From Alentia gelatinosa (Eukaryota > Annelida > Polychaeta > Phyllodocida > Polynoidae), in assembly GCA_950022655.1 (NCBI GenBank), contig OX465580.1:121875016-121939015 (forward strand): a stretch of 64,000 nt of DNA, in the 5' to 3' direction. The notes below the pieces were generated by a model, which did not search any database, was not told where the DNA came from, and worked only from the letters and a program-made list of their open reading frames with translations. Below are positions 1-11,200 of this stretch, one piece after another. The position numbers were made by a program, and so were the translations under genes. How positions within the stretch are numbered: position 1 is the first letter of the stretch; each line of letters starts with the position of its first letter.

Positions 1-760
1 TCAGAGAGCACATGTGCTTATATCCAGAGATGGCAGTTTTCCTATTTTACAAAGAAATCCTTGTTCTCATTTTCAGTTTATTCAGGGATGCAAGTTCTCC
101 GTCAATTGACGGAATTCCGAACTTTCATAACTATTGAAACAGTTAGAGTTTAAAGGCATTTTTGACGCCTTGACGGCCACACCACGGGCCGGCAATAAAG
201 ACGGTACTATCCGTCGGAATGAGGCCGAACCAACACGCTAACAAATAGCTGAGTTTCGGAGACGCATCCGACGGCAGAATTTGATACACTATCCGGGAAG
301 CAGTGCCGGACTCCTGGCCTCAGTCGGCGGCTGTAAAACGCTGCCACTGCCGTACTCACTGCCGTCCTGGTTCCGTCAAACGCCGACTTTTTGGGCCGGC
401 ATAGAGTTGTTTAAGTCTTACCTTTTTGAATTTTATTTCTTTGGTAATTTATATGTATTAATTTGCAGGTTTCTTGTGTTACAGGTATCAAATTCAACAG
501 TCTCACAAATTGAAATTTTAGTGTTATTTTGTTTATTATTTCGGTTTGACCTATAGGTCAAGACCGAAATATGTTAGGGGAGACGGGGAACGGTTTTTGC
601 GGCTTACATTATAATACATTAAAGTAATGTATTCTGAATAATTAGAGTTTCGATACCGCCGATACCGGGCGCGGGCGGCGACAGCAGTGTATTTTTATAT
701 ATTGTGTAGGCACCTGTTGCGGTTCAGTGTATTTATATATATTGCAACAGGCTTCCACCT
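1..760. other. non-coding, left edge
   Basis: No supported exon. The first coding exon of PPIL4 should lie upstream of this window: nothing here encodes the expected cyclophilin N-terminus. Short GACGG-rich inverted motifs around 100-380 suggest decayed transposon sequence. Confidence 0.5.
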
Positions 761-994
761 CCTTCCCTCCCTCCCTCCCTCACCCCTCCCTCCCTCACCC
801 CTCCCTCCCTCCCTCCCTCCCTCCCTCCCTCCCTCCCTCCCTCCCTCCCTCCCTCCCTCCCTCCCTCCCTCCCTCCCTCCCTCCCTCCCTCCCTCCCTCC
901 CTCCCTCCCTCCCTCCCTCCCTCCCTCCCTCCCTCCCTCCCTCCCTCCCTCCCTCCCTCCCTCCCTCCCTCCCTCCCTCCCTCCCTCCCTCCCT
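761..994. repeat. (CCCT)n tetranucleotide array
   Basis: About 230 bp of almost uninterrupted CCCT units, with two CACCCC variants near the left end (about 780-800). The Pro/Ser and Gly/Arg/Glu open frames across it are translation of the repeat, not genes. The complementary GGGA strand could fold as G-quadruplex. Confidence 0.97.
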
Positions 995-1745
995 GTTAAA
1001 ACCGAAATCATGGCAATGCCATGCCAACTTTTAATCCTTGTGTTTGACTTGTTATAATTCTCCATTCACCCTGAAAATATCTTCTATACTAAGGGACTGC
1101 GGCTAGTCTACTGTTTTGCTCCTGAACAAAAAGGGGATTTCCCAGCTCGCTGCGATAGAACCGTTACCAAAAGGGTTTTATATTTCCGACTTTTCCTGCT
1201 GTCCCGACTTGCATCCCTGGTTTATAACTTCTTGTTCTTCATTTGTAAACAAAAGAAAATTGGGCCTCATTCACATCAATACATTGGTCCCCATGCCTTC
1301 CTCTTCCATTCCGTGACCAAGTTTTCCTAGTTTTCCTCAGTCTCTCTCAGACTCTGAGGCAGTAAATTCCAAAATGAAAAATATTTCCTCTTTTTTCATA
1401 AACCTAAGTGACATATATATTATGTCTAAAGTTCAGAAAAGCATTTCCTTGGTTCTAGGCAATCCTATCAATGTCAGTCTATGTTCATGCACCCTTACTT
1501 CTTTTTATGGGGTGTGAAGGGTGTTTTTTTTGCATCTGTGATATCAGTGGGGATATTCACCATCAAACCAAAAATATGGGAAAGGGAATGTCAAATACCA
1601 TCCATCCTTCCTAACTGACTATCCCCGGCAGTAAATAATACACAAGTCAATGAAGTACTGAAATTGCGGAAGTTCTCAAAGACAACTGAGTTTATATTTT
1701 GTCAGTCTGTTGAATGTTCTAATTTCCAGTCATTTTTCATTTCAG
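995..1745. other. PPIL4 first intron (3' part), nothing recognised
   Basis: AT-rich sequence leading into the TTTCATTTCAG acceptor at 1745. No coding or clear repeat signal seen. Confidence 0.5.
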
Positions 1746-1813
1746 GTTGCATAAACTTCCTGAAGCTTTGCAAGACCAAGTATTACAACCTGTGTCTCTT
1801 TCATTCAGTGCAG
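1746..1813 (+). CDS. PPIL4: PPIL4 exon 2 (first in window)
   Basis: TTTCAG acceptor, GTACGT donor. Encodes [14 protein letters not shown] and on to HSVQ, the start of the cyclophilin fold. Begins with two bases of a split codon, so one coding exon is missing to the left. Confidence 0.93.
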
Positions 1814-2211
1814 GTACGTCTTAAGATCATTTTGATAGCCTTAATGAGTGTCATCAACAATTTACTTATAATAGATGACAAAATAAGTACCAATTGCGGA
1901 TATTGGGCACCAAAGCTGAAGTGATAGCACCGACGACTCGAATATTTCTACGCATTTCTGTCTTCTACTGGCAATAAGAACTAGAACAGAGACACGATTA
2001 AAAGTATCTTATTAAATTAATCATTTGGTTTGCAAGCTGTTGTAATCTTCTGGACACAAAACAATTAGGATTAATAAGTAAATGGAAGCTAACTCATCAA
2101 GACAGTGATATATGCTACATGTATTCTAACACAATGGCGTGTATTTTTTCAAGATGCAGATTATTACGACGTGGCAATAAACACCTCTATGACAAGCCGA
2201 TGCTACCTTGG

Positions 2212-2243
<32 letters not shown>

Positions 2244-5200
2244 AGATGCAATCTGACTTGAATATTTTGTAGTTTAATCCTCCGCGAAGCATCAGAAGTC
2301 CTATTTATGTTTTCAGAGAAACTTGGTGGCTCAGACTGGCGACCCTACAGGGGCTGGCAAAGGTGGCCAGTCGATCTACGCGTGAGTATTTCTTATTACA
2401 ACCACCTTACGATGGATTCTTTGTAGTAAACTCTTTTATCCTATTACGCTTATAGGTCATTGAAAAAACATGTTAGGTAGCTTCAGTGATGGTAATTGAT
2501 TAATATAATTCATTTTTAAAGCGGAATGTGGATGTAAATAATCAACTATTGGTAAACTATGTGATGCCATTGGCAATCTTCCATCAAAAGCATGCAAAAG
2601 TTTATGTAACGGTTCCTGGTAGACGGGAAACGATAGGTTTGCCCTCATCTAGATCAGGAATGTTGATATCATCCTTGCAATGATTTCTCTGACCAAATGA
2701 ACTCTTAAATTCGATCTGGATAAGATTATTAGATTTAGGCACCTGCACGAGGCTGCTGAAAAGTCACCGAAAGTGGAAGAATGTAAAACTAACTTACATC
2801 TGTTGATATTTATGTGGTAAAATTCTTTCTGCCGTGGACGGTCGGTGGTCGGATGGGACCTATGTCGCCCCCTGTTGATATTTAGCAACATGTGTAATTA
2901 TTAGAAATCATTGCTAACACTCATGCTAAATACTAGATATATTTCATATCAGTGCGTTTTATATGAAAGCAATCATTAGATATATGCGACTTGACCTTGT
3001 TTTCACCTCAATTCGGAATTCAGGAAACTCTATGGAGAACAGGCAGCTTTCTTTGAGCCAGAATTCAAGCCTCGTATCAAGCACAGGAAAGTTGGCACCG
3101 TATCGATGGTGAACAACGGCAAATCTCTCCATGGATCTCAGGTGTGGTACTCCCTTGATATATCTGTATCGACACTTTGACTAGGCATCACAAAAGACAT
3201 CGCTAGTATCTTTCTTTATACAGTAAAACCCCGCTTCTGGGACACCTCGCTTAAGGGGACACCTCGCTTAAGGGGACACCTCGCTTAAGGGATTTACGTA
3301 ATATTTCAAATACTAATACAACCATGTTTACAGTTTTGTTATGATATCATTCGATTCCCACTCACCGAGGGGACTATTTTCTTAGTGCCCACTTGAAAAA
3401 GTCCCTAGGCTCGTAGGAACATCAATTCCCCTTCAGTACTAGGTAAGTACCTCGGGTAATTATCGATACTATTCAGTTCGTAATCCTCCTTGCAGTTCTT
3501 CATTACCACGGGCTCCGATCTGGATTACCTTGACAATGTACACACCGTTTTTGGCGAAGTCTCAGAGGGGATGGATGTGCTTCAGAAAATCAATGAGTCC
3601 ATTGTGGACGAAGAGCACAGACCATATAGAGACATCAGGTAGTGATATAGTTTACCTTGTATGCATCTATATGCCTACTACTAACTAGTTTCCTATTTCT
3701 TGGGAATCATTTAATATGCTCTGAGTGTCATGTGTAGGCCATTCACTTCATAATCCTCTCTTTAATTCTGTCTTCAAAAGATATGTTCCATTTCTTTATC
3801 TAAGGAATTGATTATATTTTAACATCTATGTCATTTGTACCAGTGCCATCACCCTAGCTGTCTTGATAAACTTACATAGTAAAGTATCAATGAAGTAATC
3901 TTTAAAACTACAATAAGTATTCATTTATAAACTTTAAGATATCATATTCACAATCATTATAGTTCACTGGCTATTAGTAATGGCTAAAAGAAACATGGTG
4001 TCGATTCATACTATGTAATATATATAGGGAGCCAAAGTGATCCCGCTGAAACCACAGATACCCACCTACAAAACACCGTTTCCGGTGGCCAGTAAGAACG
4101 AGGCTTAGTGCTAAAGCTATGGGGGTTTGAGGCTAGACTTTCGTTTTTATGTCTCTTTTGTTACTTTTGAAGTGTAGTTTACTACTATCGTCTCTGAATA
4201 ACTCTGTTTCGAAACTACGATGACAGTTGTTAAGTTTATTAAAAATTTGGATCTAAAAGATTGGAGAATGACACATATAATCTCGAACCTACATAGTCAA
4301 AGTACTGAGCGCCTATACCCGGAAATAGTATTTTGTAACCGGCTATCTGTGGTTGCAACGGGTTCACTTTGGCTCCCTATAGATGTTTCATTTATTACCA
4401 GCTCAGACAATTTCTCAGTGTCGAAAAATTTAACACAATATATAAAATCTTACTAAATATTAGTCAATATATACTAAAACGAATATCGCTAATTTGAATT
4501 GGTGAATTGTATCAGGAGATGAACTTTACGAGCCCGTCTTTTGTAGGATATTCCACACCGTCATCCTGGACGATCCTTACGACGATCCTCCCGGGCTCTC
4601 TGAGCACATCCCTGATCGGTCTCCGGAACCCACCAAAGAGCAGCTCGCGGTCAGTAAAACCTCAACCATCTCTAGAACGCCACGCGTCAGAAGTATCTCT
4701 CGTTAGAGACATTTATCGGGCACTAAACTCAAAAGAGCTGGGACTGCTTTTTTTTTTAGACGCGATGATCGTTAATAACGACCGTTTTGTAGTTATCATA
4801 TATTTAGCGATAATTATCGAACCATTGAGGCCAATGGTCGTTGTATTTATCTTGAAAACTCTTGAAAACTCAAAATAAATACAACGATCATTGGCCTCAA
4901 TGGTTCTATAATTATCGCCAAATGTAAGATAATTACGAAACAGTCGCTATTAACGATTATCGCGTCTCAAGAACCGGTCCCTGGTTTCCACGTGCATTCA
5001 GCATTAGCTCGTTCAATTATAACATCAAAGTTTTTCTTTTGGCACGTATTACATGCAACGTATATACATATGGTGTGAGTATGCAAAAGCACAAATTTTG
5101 AGATTGCAAACTTAGTTATCTTCATGTAGATAGTTCACATTGCTGCTCCAGCACAACAGGGCAATATGAACATTTAGCATATAGAATTATGTCCAAAGTC

Positions 5201-8200
5201 TGCATCATACATGTGTGTTCAGTTGATTACTGATAGTGAACATTAATAAACAGCTCTAGCTATGGGATCTTCGAAGCCAGGATAAAGGCTTCAAAGAGTT
5301 CTTATTCGTCCAGTTTTGACAGACCCTAATGATAATTACCATAGTGAAGCTAATGATGGTTTTGATATGGAAATTCACGTCGTGATATTACGAATAGGCC
5401 TGCTTATATCCGTCCTAAATCTGGCTCATACCAAGTACTCGTTGCTCATACCCAGTGATGCACAATACACACAGATTTAAAGCATTGTCTCTACATATGA
5501 CTACATTGACTGTTTACCTCAAGATATTAGCTATACAGAACAATGGTTTTGAACTTTGTTACATATCATTCGCAACCTTTTGACTGATTTCTAACGAATT
5601 GTAAATAAGCACTATCACGGAACCTTCAGTAGACGCCCAGGTTAAATACAAAACATGAATAAAAATACATCTTGATATACGCATTGACCAACTATGGTAT
5701 GTGAAACGCTATTGATCAGAGCGGTAAACGTCGCGTGCAGTGATACACATAGAAACAAAATATTGACTGGTTTAAGGTACAAGCGGTCGTATGTTACGAA
5801 GAGTTGATACGTAGTAATATCTGAGCGCATGCGAGGATATTGCGCAGATATAACTCCGAGTAACATACAACCGCTTTTCTCTGAAACCAGTCTATACTGT
5901 ATTTATTATCCACCTCTTCCTGACAAGTGGCATACCGATATTAGTTCATTTAGGTACGCGCTATTTTTTTTCTTATGCACTATTTTATCATATGCGCCGG
6001 CTTTTGTGGCCCGGAACATACAACATATCTGTATGCTCCAGGTATGGTGATACACACTCCCCATGTGTCTTCTATGGACACTTTGCATGAGGTGGGTAAT
6101 AATTAATTCTATGTATAGCATTGATATGGGATTCCATGTGTTTAATGGTGCTGATTACTTTCATTATAGAGTAGTCGTATAGGCGTGGACGAGGAACTCG
6201 ACGACCTGGAAGGGAAGACGGAGGCAGAGATGGCTCGGATACTGTCCGAACGTGAAGCCAAAGCCAACGCTCAGATTCTGGAAATGGTATGTCAAAGTGT
6301 GGGGTCCGTCTATGACCATGAAAAAGAACTGTGTTGATATGATGCGAGGTTATAACAGGGTTCGTACAGAGCCTGGAAAACCTGGAAAAGCCTGGAATTA
6401 TGCTTTTGGGTTTTCCAGGCCTGGAAATGCCTGGAATTCTCACAGAGAGCCTGGAAAAAACCTGGAAGAGCCTGGAAAATTTGGCTTTGCATAAAGGCAA
6501 TTATTTTAGGCTATGAAATTCTGGTCATTATTAGCTTTCCTTAACTGCAATACCTTACCGCTTATGTAATGTCAGTGACTTGGATAAAATAGTTAAAAAA
6601 ATCCTTTATTTTATCATGTATAGAATTTTGAAGATATCTATCCCCAAACCACTGAAATTCCACAGGAAGTAAGGAAGACAAAGAAAATGTTAGCTACATT
6701 TGGTGATGAATCAGGTTTTAAAAACAGTGGCCAGATGTGCCTGGAAAAAAATAATTAGAGCCTGGAAAAGCCTTGAAAAAGCCTGGAATATCATTGGGCT
6801 GCCTATGTACGAACCCTGTTATAAGTATAAGGTGGAAAAATACAAGGGTGGCAACTCGTTTTAAAAGTAGGAGAAGTGCAGTTAGGATATAGAGACTTAG
6901 GTCTCGTTAGTTAATCAATCAAAATAAATAAAGAAATTGGAGCAATAAAAAAGACCACATAGAAAACAGTGGAACATGTATAGCGGAAATGTAAAGAGCG
7001 GATATAAAATTGTGGCAATATATGGAATGATTTATGGTACAAAAAATGAAAAACAATAAAAGTTTCCAAAAAAAAAAGAAAAAAAAGCTCCAGTCCGCTA
7101 CCTACCTCTCCATATAAGTCGTATTCTCCAACTGATAACCTTGTCTGTCATGAAATTATGCAACATTTCCTAAATTACCTTCCCGATATGAACGAGGCCG
7201 TTACGGTAGCAGTTAGTGGTGTGGCCATGAATGCAGGAATAGGAGGTGCCCAAACGGCCGCCTCAGTCGTTCTTTCAAGCTTCTGTAAAGGAAACCTTAC
7301 GTGTAATCTCTAATATTTCTCATGTTGTAACATTAATTTATAAAATAAATTTATTTAAATAAAATGTCTAGAAGAAAGACTAGGCAAACGTCTGCCCTCT
7401 TTGCTGATGTTACCTTGAATGGCAGTTTTTAGAGCTGCACCTAACCACCGTAACCATGGGCACTAGTTAGCGCGACATCATGATGTTGTCTTAACTGCAC
7501 TCCCTGGTTTTGATTTAAAAAAAAGAAGTCATCAAGTCAATAACATTTGCCTTTTGTTGGAAAGAAAATCACAGTTGTCATTGCTTAATTAAAAACGGCT
7601 ACACTACATCAATATCTATGTAAGTGTTTGGACATTGTCGTAAATTATGACTAGGTTTTTATGTTCTGTACGAGGCTAGGTGTTTCTTGTCTGGCAGCTA
7701 CCGCTTGAATGAGCCGATTGTTTGGGATCGGCTGACGTCACATTTCTGTTCGTTCTATTACGACATCGGTGACAGCGGCGTATCATGGCGACTCGCCTGG
7801 TGTCAAGTTGTTGACAAATAGTTCGCATGGGGCAAAACAGGTATGTCATGAGTTGTCATGGTGTGGGCATGACAACTATAGCGGTTTCATCCGTGGGAAT
7901 CCTCAGGCTGCCCTGATGGACAGTGATTGTGATGGCATGTGTACATGTAGTCACAATCAGCTGTCAGAAGCGGCCCTGTCAACATGTAGGTGACAGGAAA
8001 TAAACATGACTTGCATTTCTTTGTAGGAAATAGGTTAGTGATGTTTATTATTTCAGATCCAAGTTGGGTCTGTTTTGTTATATTTATAGCACTTATGGTG
8101 TGTGTAATAAATTGTCTGGGGCATAATTGTTTATGCCATGATCGAACAGAATTTACCAGTCGTAGTGAGGAGGTAAGTGACGAAATTTAAAGGTCAGATT

Positions 8201-11200
8201 AGTCGAAGATAAACAAAAAAATTTTTTTGACGTGGCTAAATCGGCTAATCTGACCTGTGTTTACCCTTGAATGTCTAATGGCGATTAGGGTCCATCACAT
8301 TCAGCCCCAAGGGGGCATTGGTGTGCAAGCGTTGGATCCAGTTGAATTCCAACAGGTCTCTTAGATATTTGGCCTTCTCGCTATCAGGTCGAGCATAGAC
8401 AAAATCTACGATGTGGATGGTGACATCACCGAGACCAGTGTGATCCTTGCTGTTGAAGTGTTTGGCCACTTCACTATCAGGATCATTCTTTGTGATTTTC
8501 AGAAAATGAGCTGCGAAGCGTATTTTCAATTCACATTTGGTCTGCCCAACATATTGGATGCCACATCGTTTACATGTGATACAGTAGATCAAGTTTGAGC
8601 TGGAGCAACAAACGTTGTATCTACTCATGTACGTGCGGCCAGATGCAGAGCACAGGACTCTGCCATCTGTGTTGAGCTTAGGGCAATATCGACAACTGTT
8701 TGGTCTCAAACAGATGTTGGTATTAGGCTCACCTGTTACTGGGGTCGCAGGTTTGAGTTTAGCCCTGACCAGGTTGTCTCTCAGGTTTTTCGGTTTCCTG
8801 AAAGCTCCGATGAGGCTGGTCTTGTGAATGTCCCGGGTTGCACAAGACTTGCCTAAAATGTCCCAATTTTTTAGGACCACATTTTTCAGGCCCGAGAAGC
8901 CTGGGTTGTACGTGGTAATTAGGATGTTGGGAATCTCTCCATCTGCTTTAGTGGGTGGTGTCAGGAGAGATGCCCGTTTAATTTCTAGGGCTTTCGCGAA
9001 AGCCTCTTTCACGAAGTGGGATGGGTATCCCCTTCTGACAAAGTGCTTACCTTTGGTAATGCAGTGATTGATGAAATCGGAGTCATCGGAGCAGATCCTG
9101 CGAATGCGGAGGAACTGTCCATATGGTATACCTTTAATACAATGTCGGGGGTGTGCCGAATCGTAATGGAGGTAATTACTGCTGTCTGTAGGTTTGGTGT
9201 ACAGAGAGGTCGTGAGTTGTCCATTGTTGGACAAACGGATTTCTGTGTCTAAGAAGTGGACAAAGGTGTCTGAGGTCTCAGCTGTGAATTTAATAGTAGT
9301 GTGGACACTATTGAGATGTTTGATGAAGATATCCAGATCCAACTGGCCATGTGGCCAGATGAAAAAGATGTCGTCAATGAAGCGAAGCCACACGAGTGGT
9401 TGCTTCGGATGGGTGTAGACAAATCTGTCCTCTAGGTCGGCCATGAACAGATTGGCATATGTGGGTGCCACCCGTGTGCCCATGGCTGTACCCCCTACTT
9501 GTAGGTAGTGTTTGTCATTGAAATCGAAATTGTTTTTGGTGAGCACCTGCCAGAGTAACTGGCAGATGTTCGAGTTCGATAATTCACCCGGGGATGCCTT
9601 GCGGTGTTTGTACAGGGTACGATATACCGCATAGCAGCCCTCCGTGTTGGGTATGTTGGTGTACAACGAGGTTACATCCAAGGTCCCCAGGATACAGTTG
9701 TTGGGTAGCCGGCCCAACTCGTGGAGTTTGTTCAGAAGGTCAGTGGTGTCCTTCAGGTAACTAGGTACCTTAGGTAGGTAGGGCCTAAGGTAGATATCCA
9801 CAAGGGCAGAGATTTTCTCTGTAGGGCACCCGTTGGCAGAGACAATGGGTCTGCCAGGGGGTGGCCGGGCTGCTTTATGTATCTTGGGTAGTAGATACAG
9901 TTGGGCAGTCCTTGGTTTGTTAGTGAAAAGTTTTCTGAGTAAGCTTTTACTAATCTTACCTTCAGTGGAAAGTTTATCTAAAAGGTCATTAATTTCGTTG
10001 TTATGTACCAAAGTTAGATCTTCCGGAACCTCCTTATAGAAATGTGTGTCAGAAAGTTGTCTGTTACCTTCATTTATATAATCTGAGCGGTTAAGGATAA
10101 CAATAGCACCACCTTTGTCTGCCGGTTTGATAACTATTTGACGATTATTGGCAAGGTGGTGAATAGCTTTTTTCTGTTCTTTACTGATATTGCATTTATG
10201 AGGCGATTTGGCAAAGGTTTTGTTCAAGTCTGTTTCATTAGCAATAATGTATGCCCGTAGGGGCATGGGTGTGATCGGGGGGTTCCACTGTGTGTCCCTC
10301 CGAATCACTTTGGACCTAGCAATGGCTGTCGAGATGGGGTCAACCTTGTTGGAGACTAGGTTAGGTGAGTCATCATCAGAGTCACTGTTGTCTGTAGAGA
10401 CTGCAGTGTTAGTGGCGGAAACTGCTGGTTTAAACACCTGGTTTAAATTACTGCGGTTAAAAGGATCAAAATAGGCTTTGATTTTGAGTCTGCGATGAAA
10501 GTCATCAAGGTCCCTACGGAGGTCGCCCATGTTGGGTTCCCCGGGTGTAGGGCAAAAATTTAGGCCTTTCTCCAACAAGGATGATTCATCCGGGCTGAGG
10601 GAGTGGTCTGAGAGGTTAAGTACTGACGAAAAAAAAAAAAAAAAAATATGACTAGGTTTTTACATGAGTAATTTCATTTCTGTGTTCTGTTCATTAATGT
10701 CATTTCTGTGTACCTAGGTTGGCGATCTTCCGGATGCAGAAGTGGCCCCCGAGGACAACGTCCTTTTTGTCTGCAAACTCAATCCAGTTACAAGTGAGGA
10801 GGATCTGGAAGTTATCTTTTCTAGATTCGGTGAGATTAAAAGGTAAGGTTCATATCATTAAGGTGCCTCAAGCGTTTTACTTCACCTTCTAGTTACACAG
10901 ACATATGAGGATGTATTCAGTAGGAAAACTTTACCTATTTAAATGTTGTGTTTGTTTACTATACGAGGCTGAAAAAAACCCACAAAAAAACTATTTAAAT
11001 GTCATGTAGATGATCGCTGGAAATGTATTATAGTTTAACAAGAAGCTCTTTTTAAAACTCTTCTGACAGAAACCAATGGGATGTAGTCTGACACAAAATA
11101 TTTTTACATATGAATCAATTATATTGATGGTGACAGCAAGGGACTGGAAATATATTCAAATTCCAAGCATATTGTGATGTTTATTTTCTCGATGGCAATT

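Larger units (their letters stand above)
7646..10662 (-). mobile_element. Penelope-like retroelement insertion with 16-bp target duplication
   Basis: TATGACTAGGTTTTTA at 7646-7661 is repeated at 10647-10662 and brackets a 2985-bp insertion. The minus strand carries one long RT/GIY-YIG frame (8275-10578, open to about 10629) and about 610 bp of 3' flank. The 5' part is truncated: the frame is cut inside the coding sequence at 10629, where 17 or so A residues (plus strand) abut the target duplication. No pseudo-LTR copy is seen upstream. It lies in the PPIL4 intron in antisense orientation. Confidence 0.92.

Noticed and set aside
34..90. ATGGCAGTTTTCC as PPIL4 first exon (MAV start)
   Set aside because: After MAV the frame reads FLFYKEIL, which does not fit the conserved cyclophilin N-terminus, and there is no donor giving the needed one-base phase.
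687..1065. Pro/Ser- and Gly/Arg/Glu-rich open frames on both strands
   Set aside because: They are translations of the CCCT tetranucleotide array.
8413..10474. Plus-strand open frames across 8.4-10.5 kb
   Set aside because: Shadows of the minus-strand Penelope reverse transcriptase frame.
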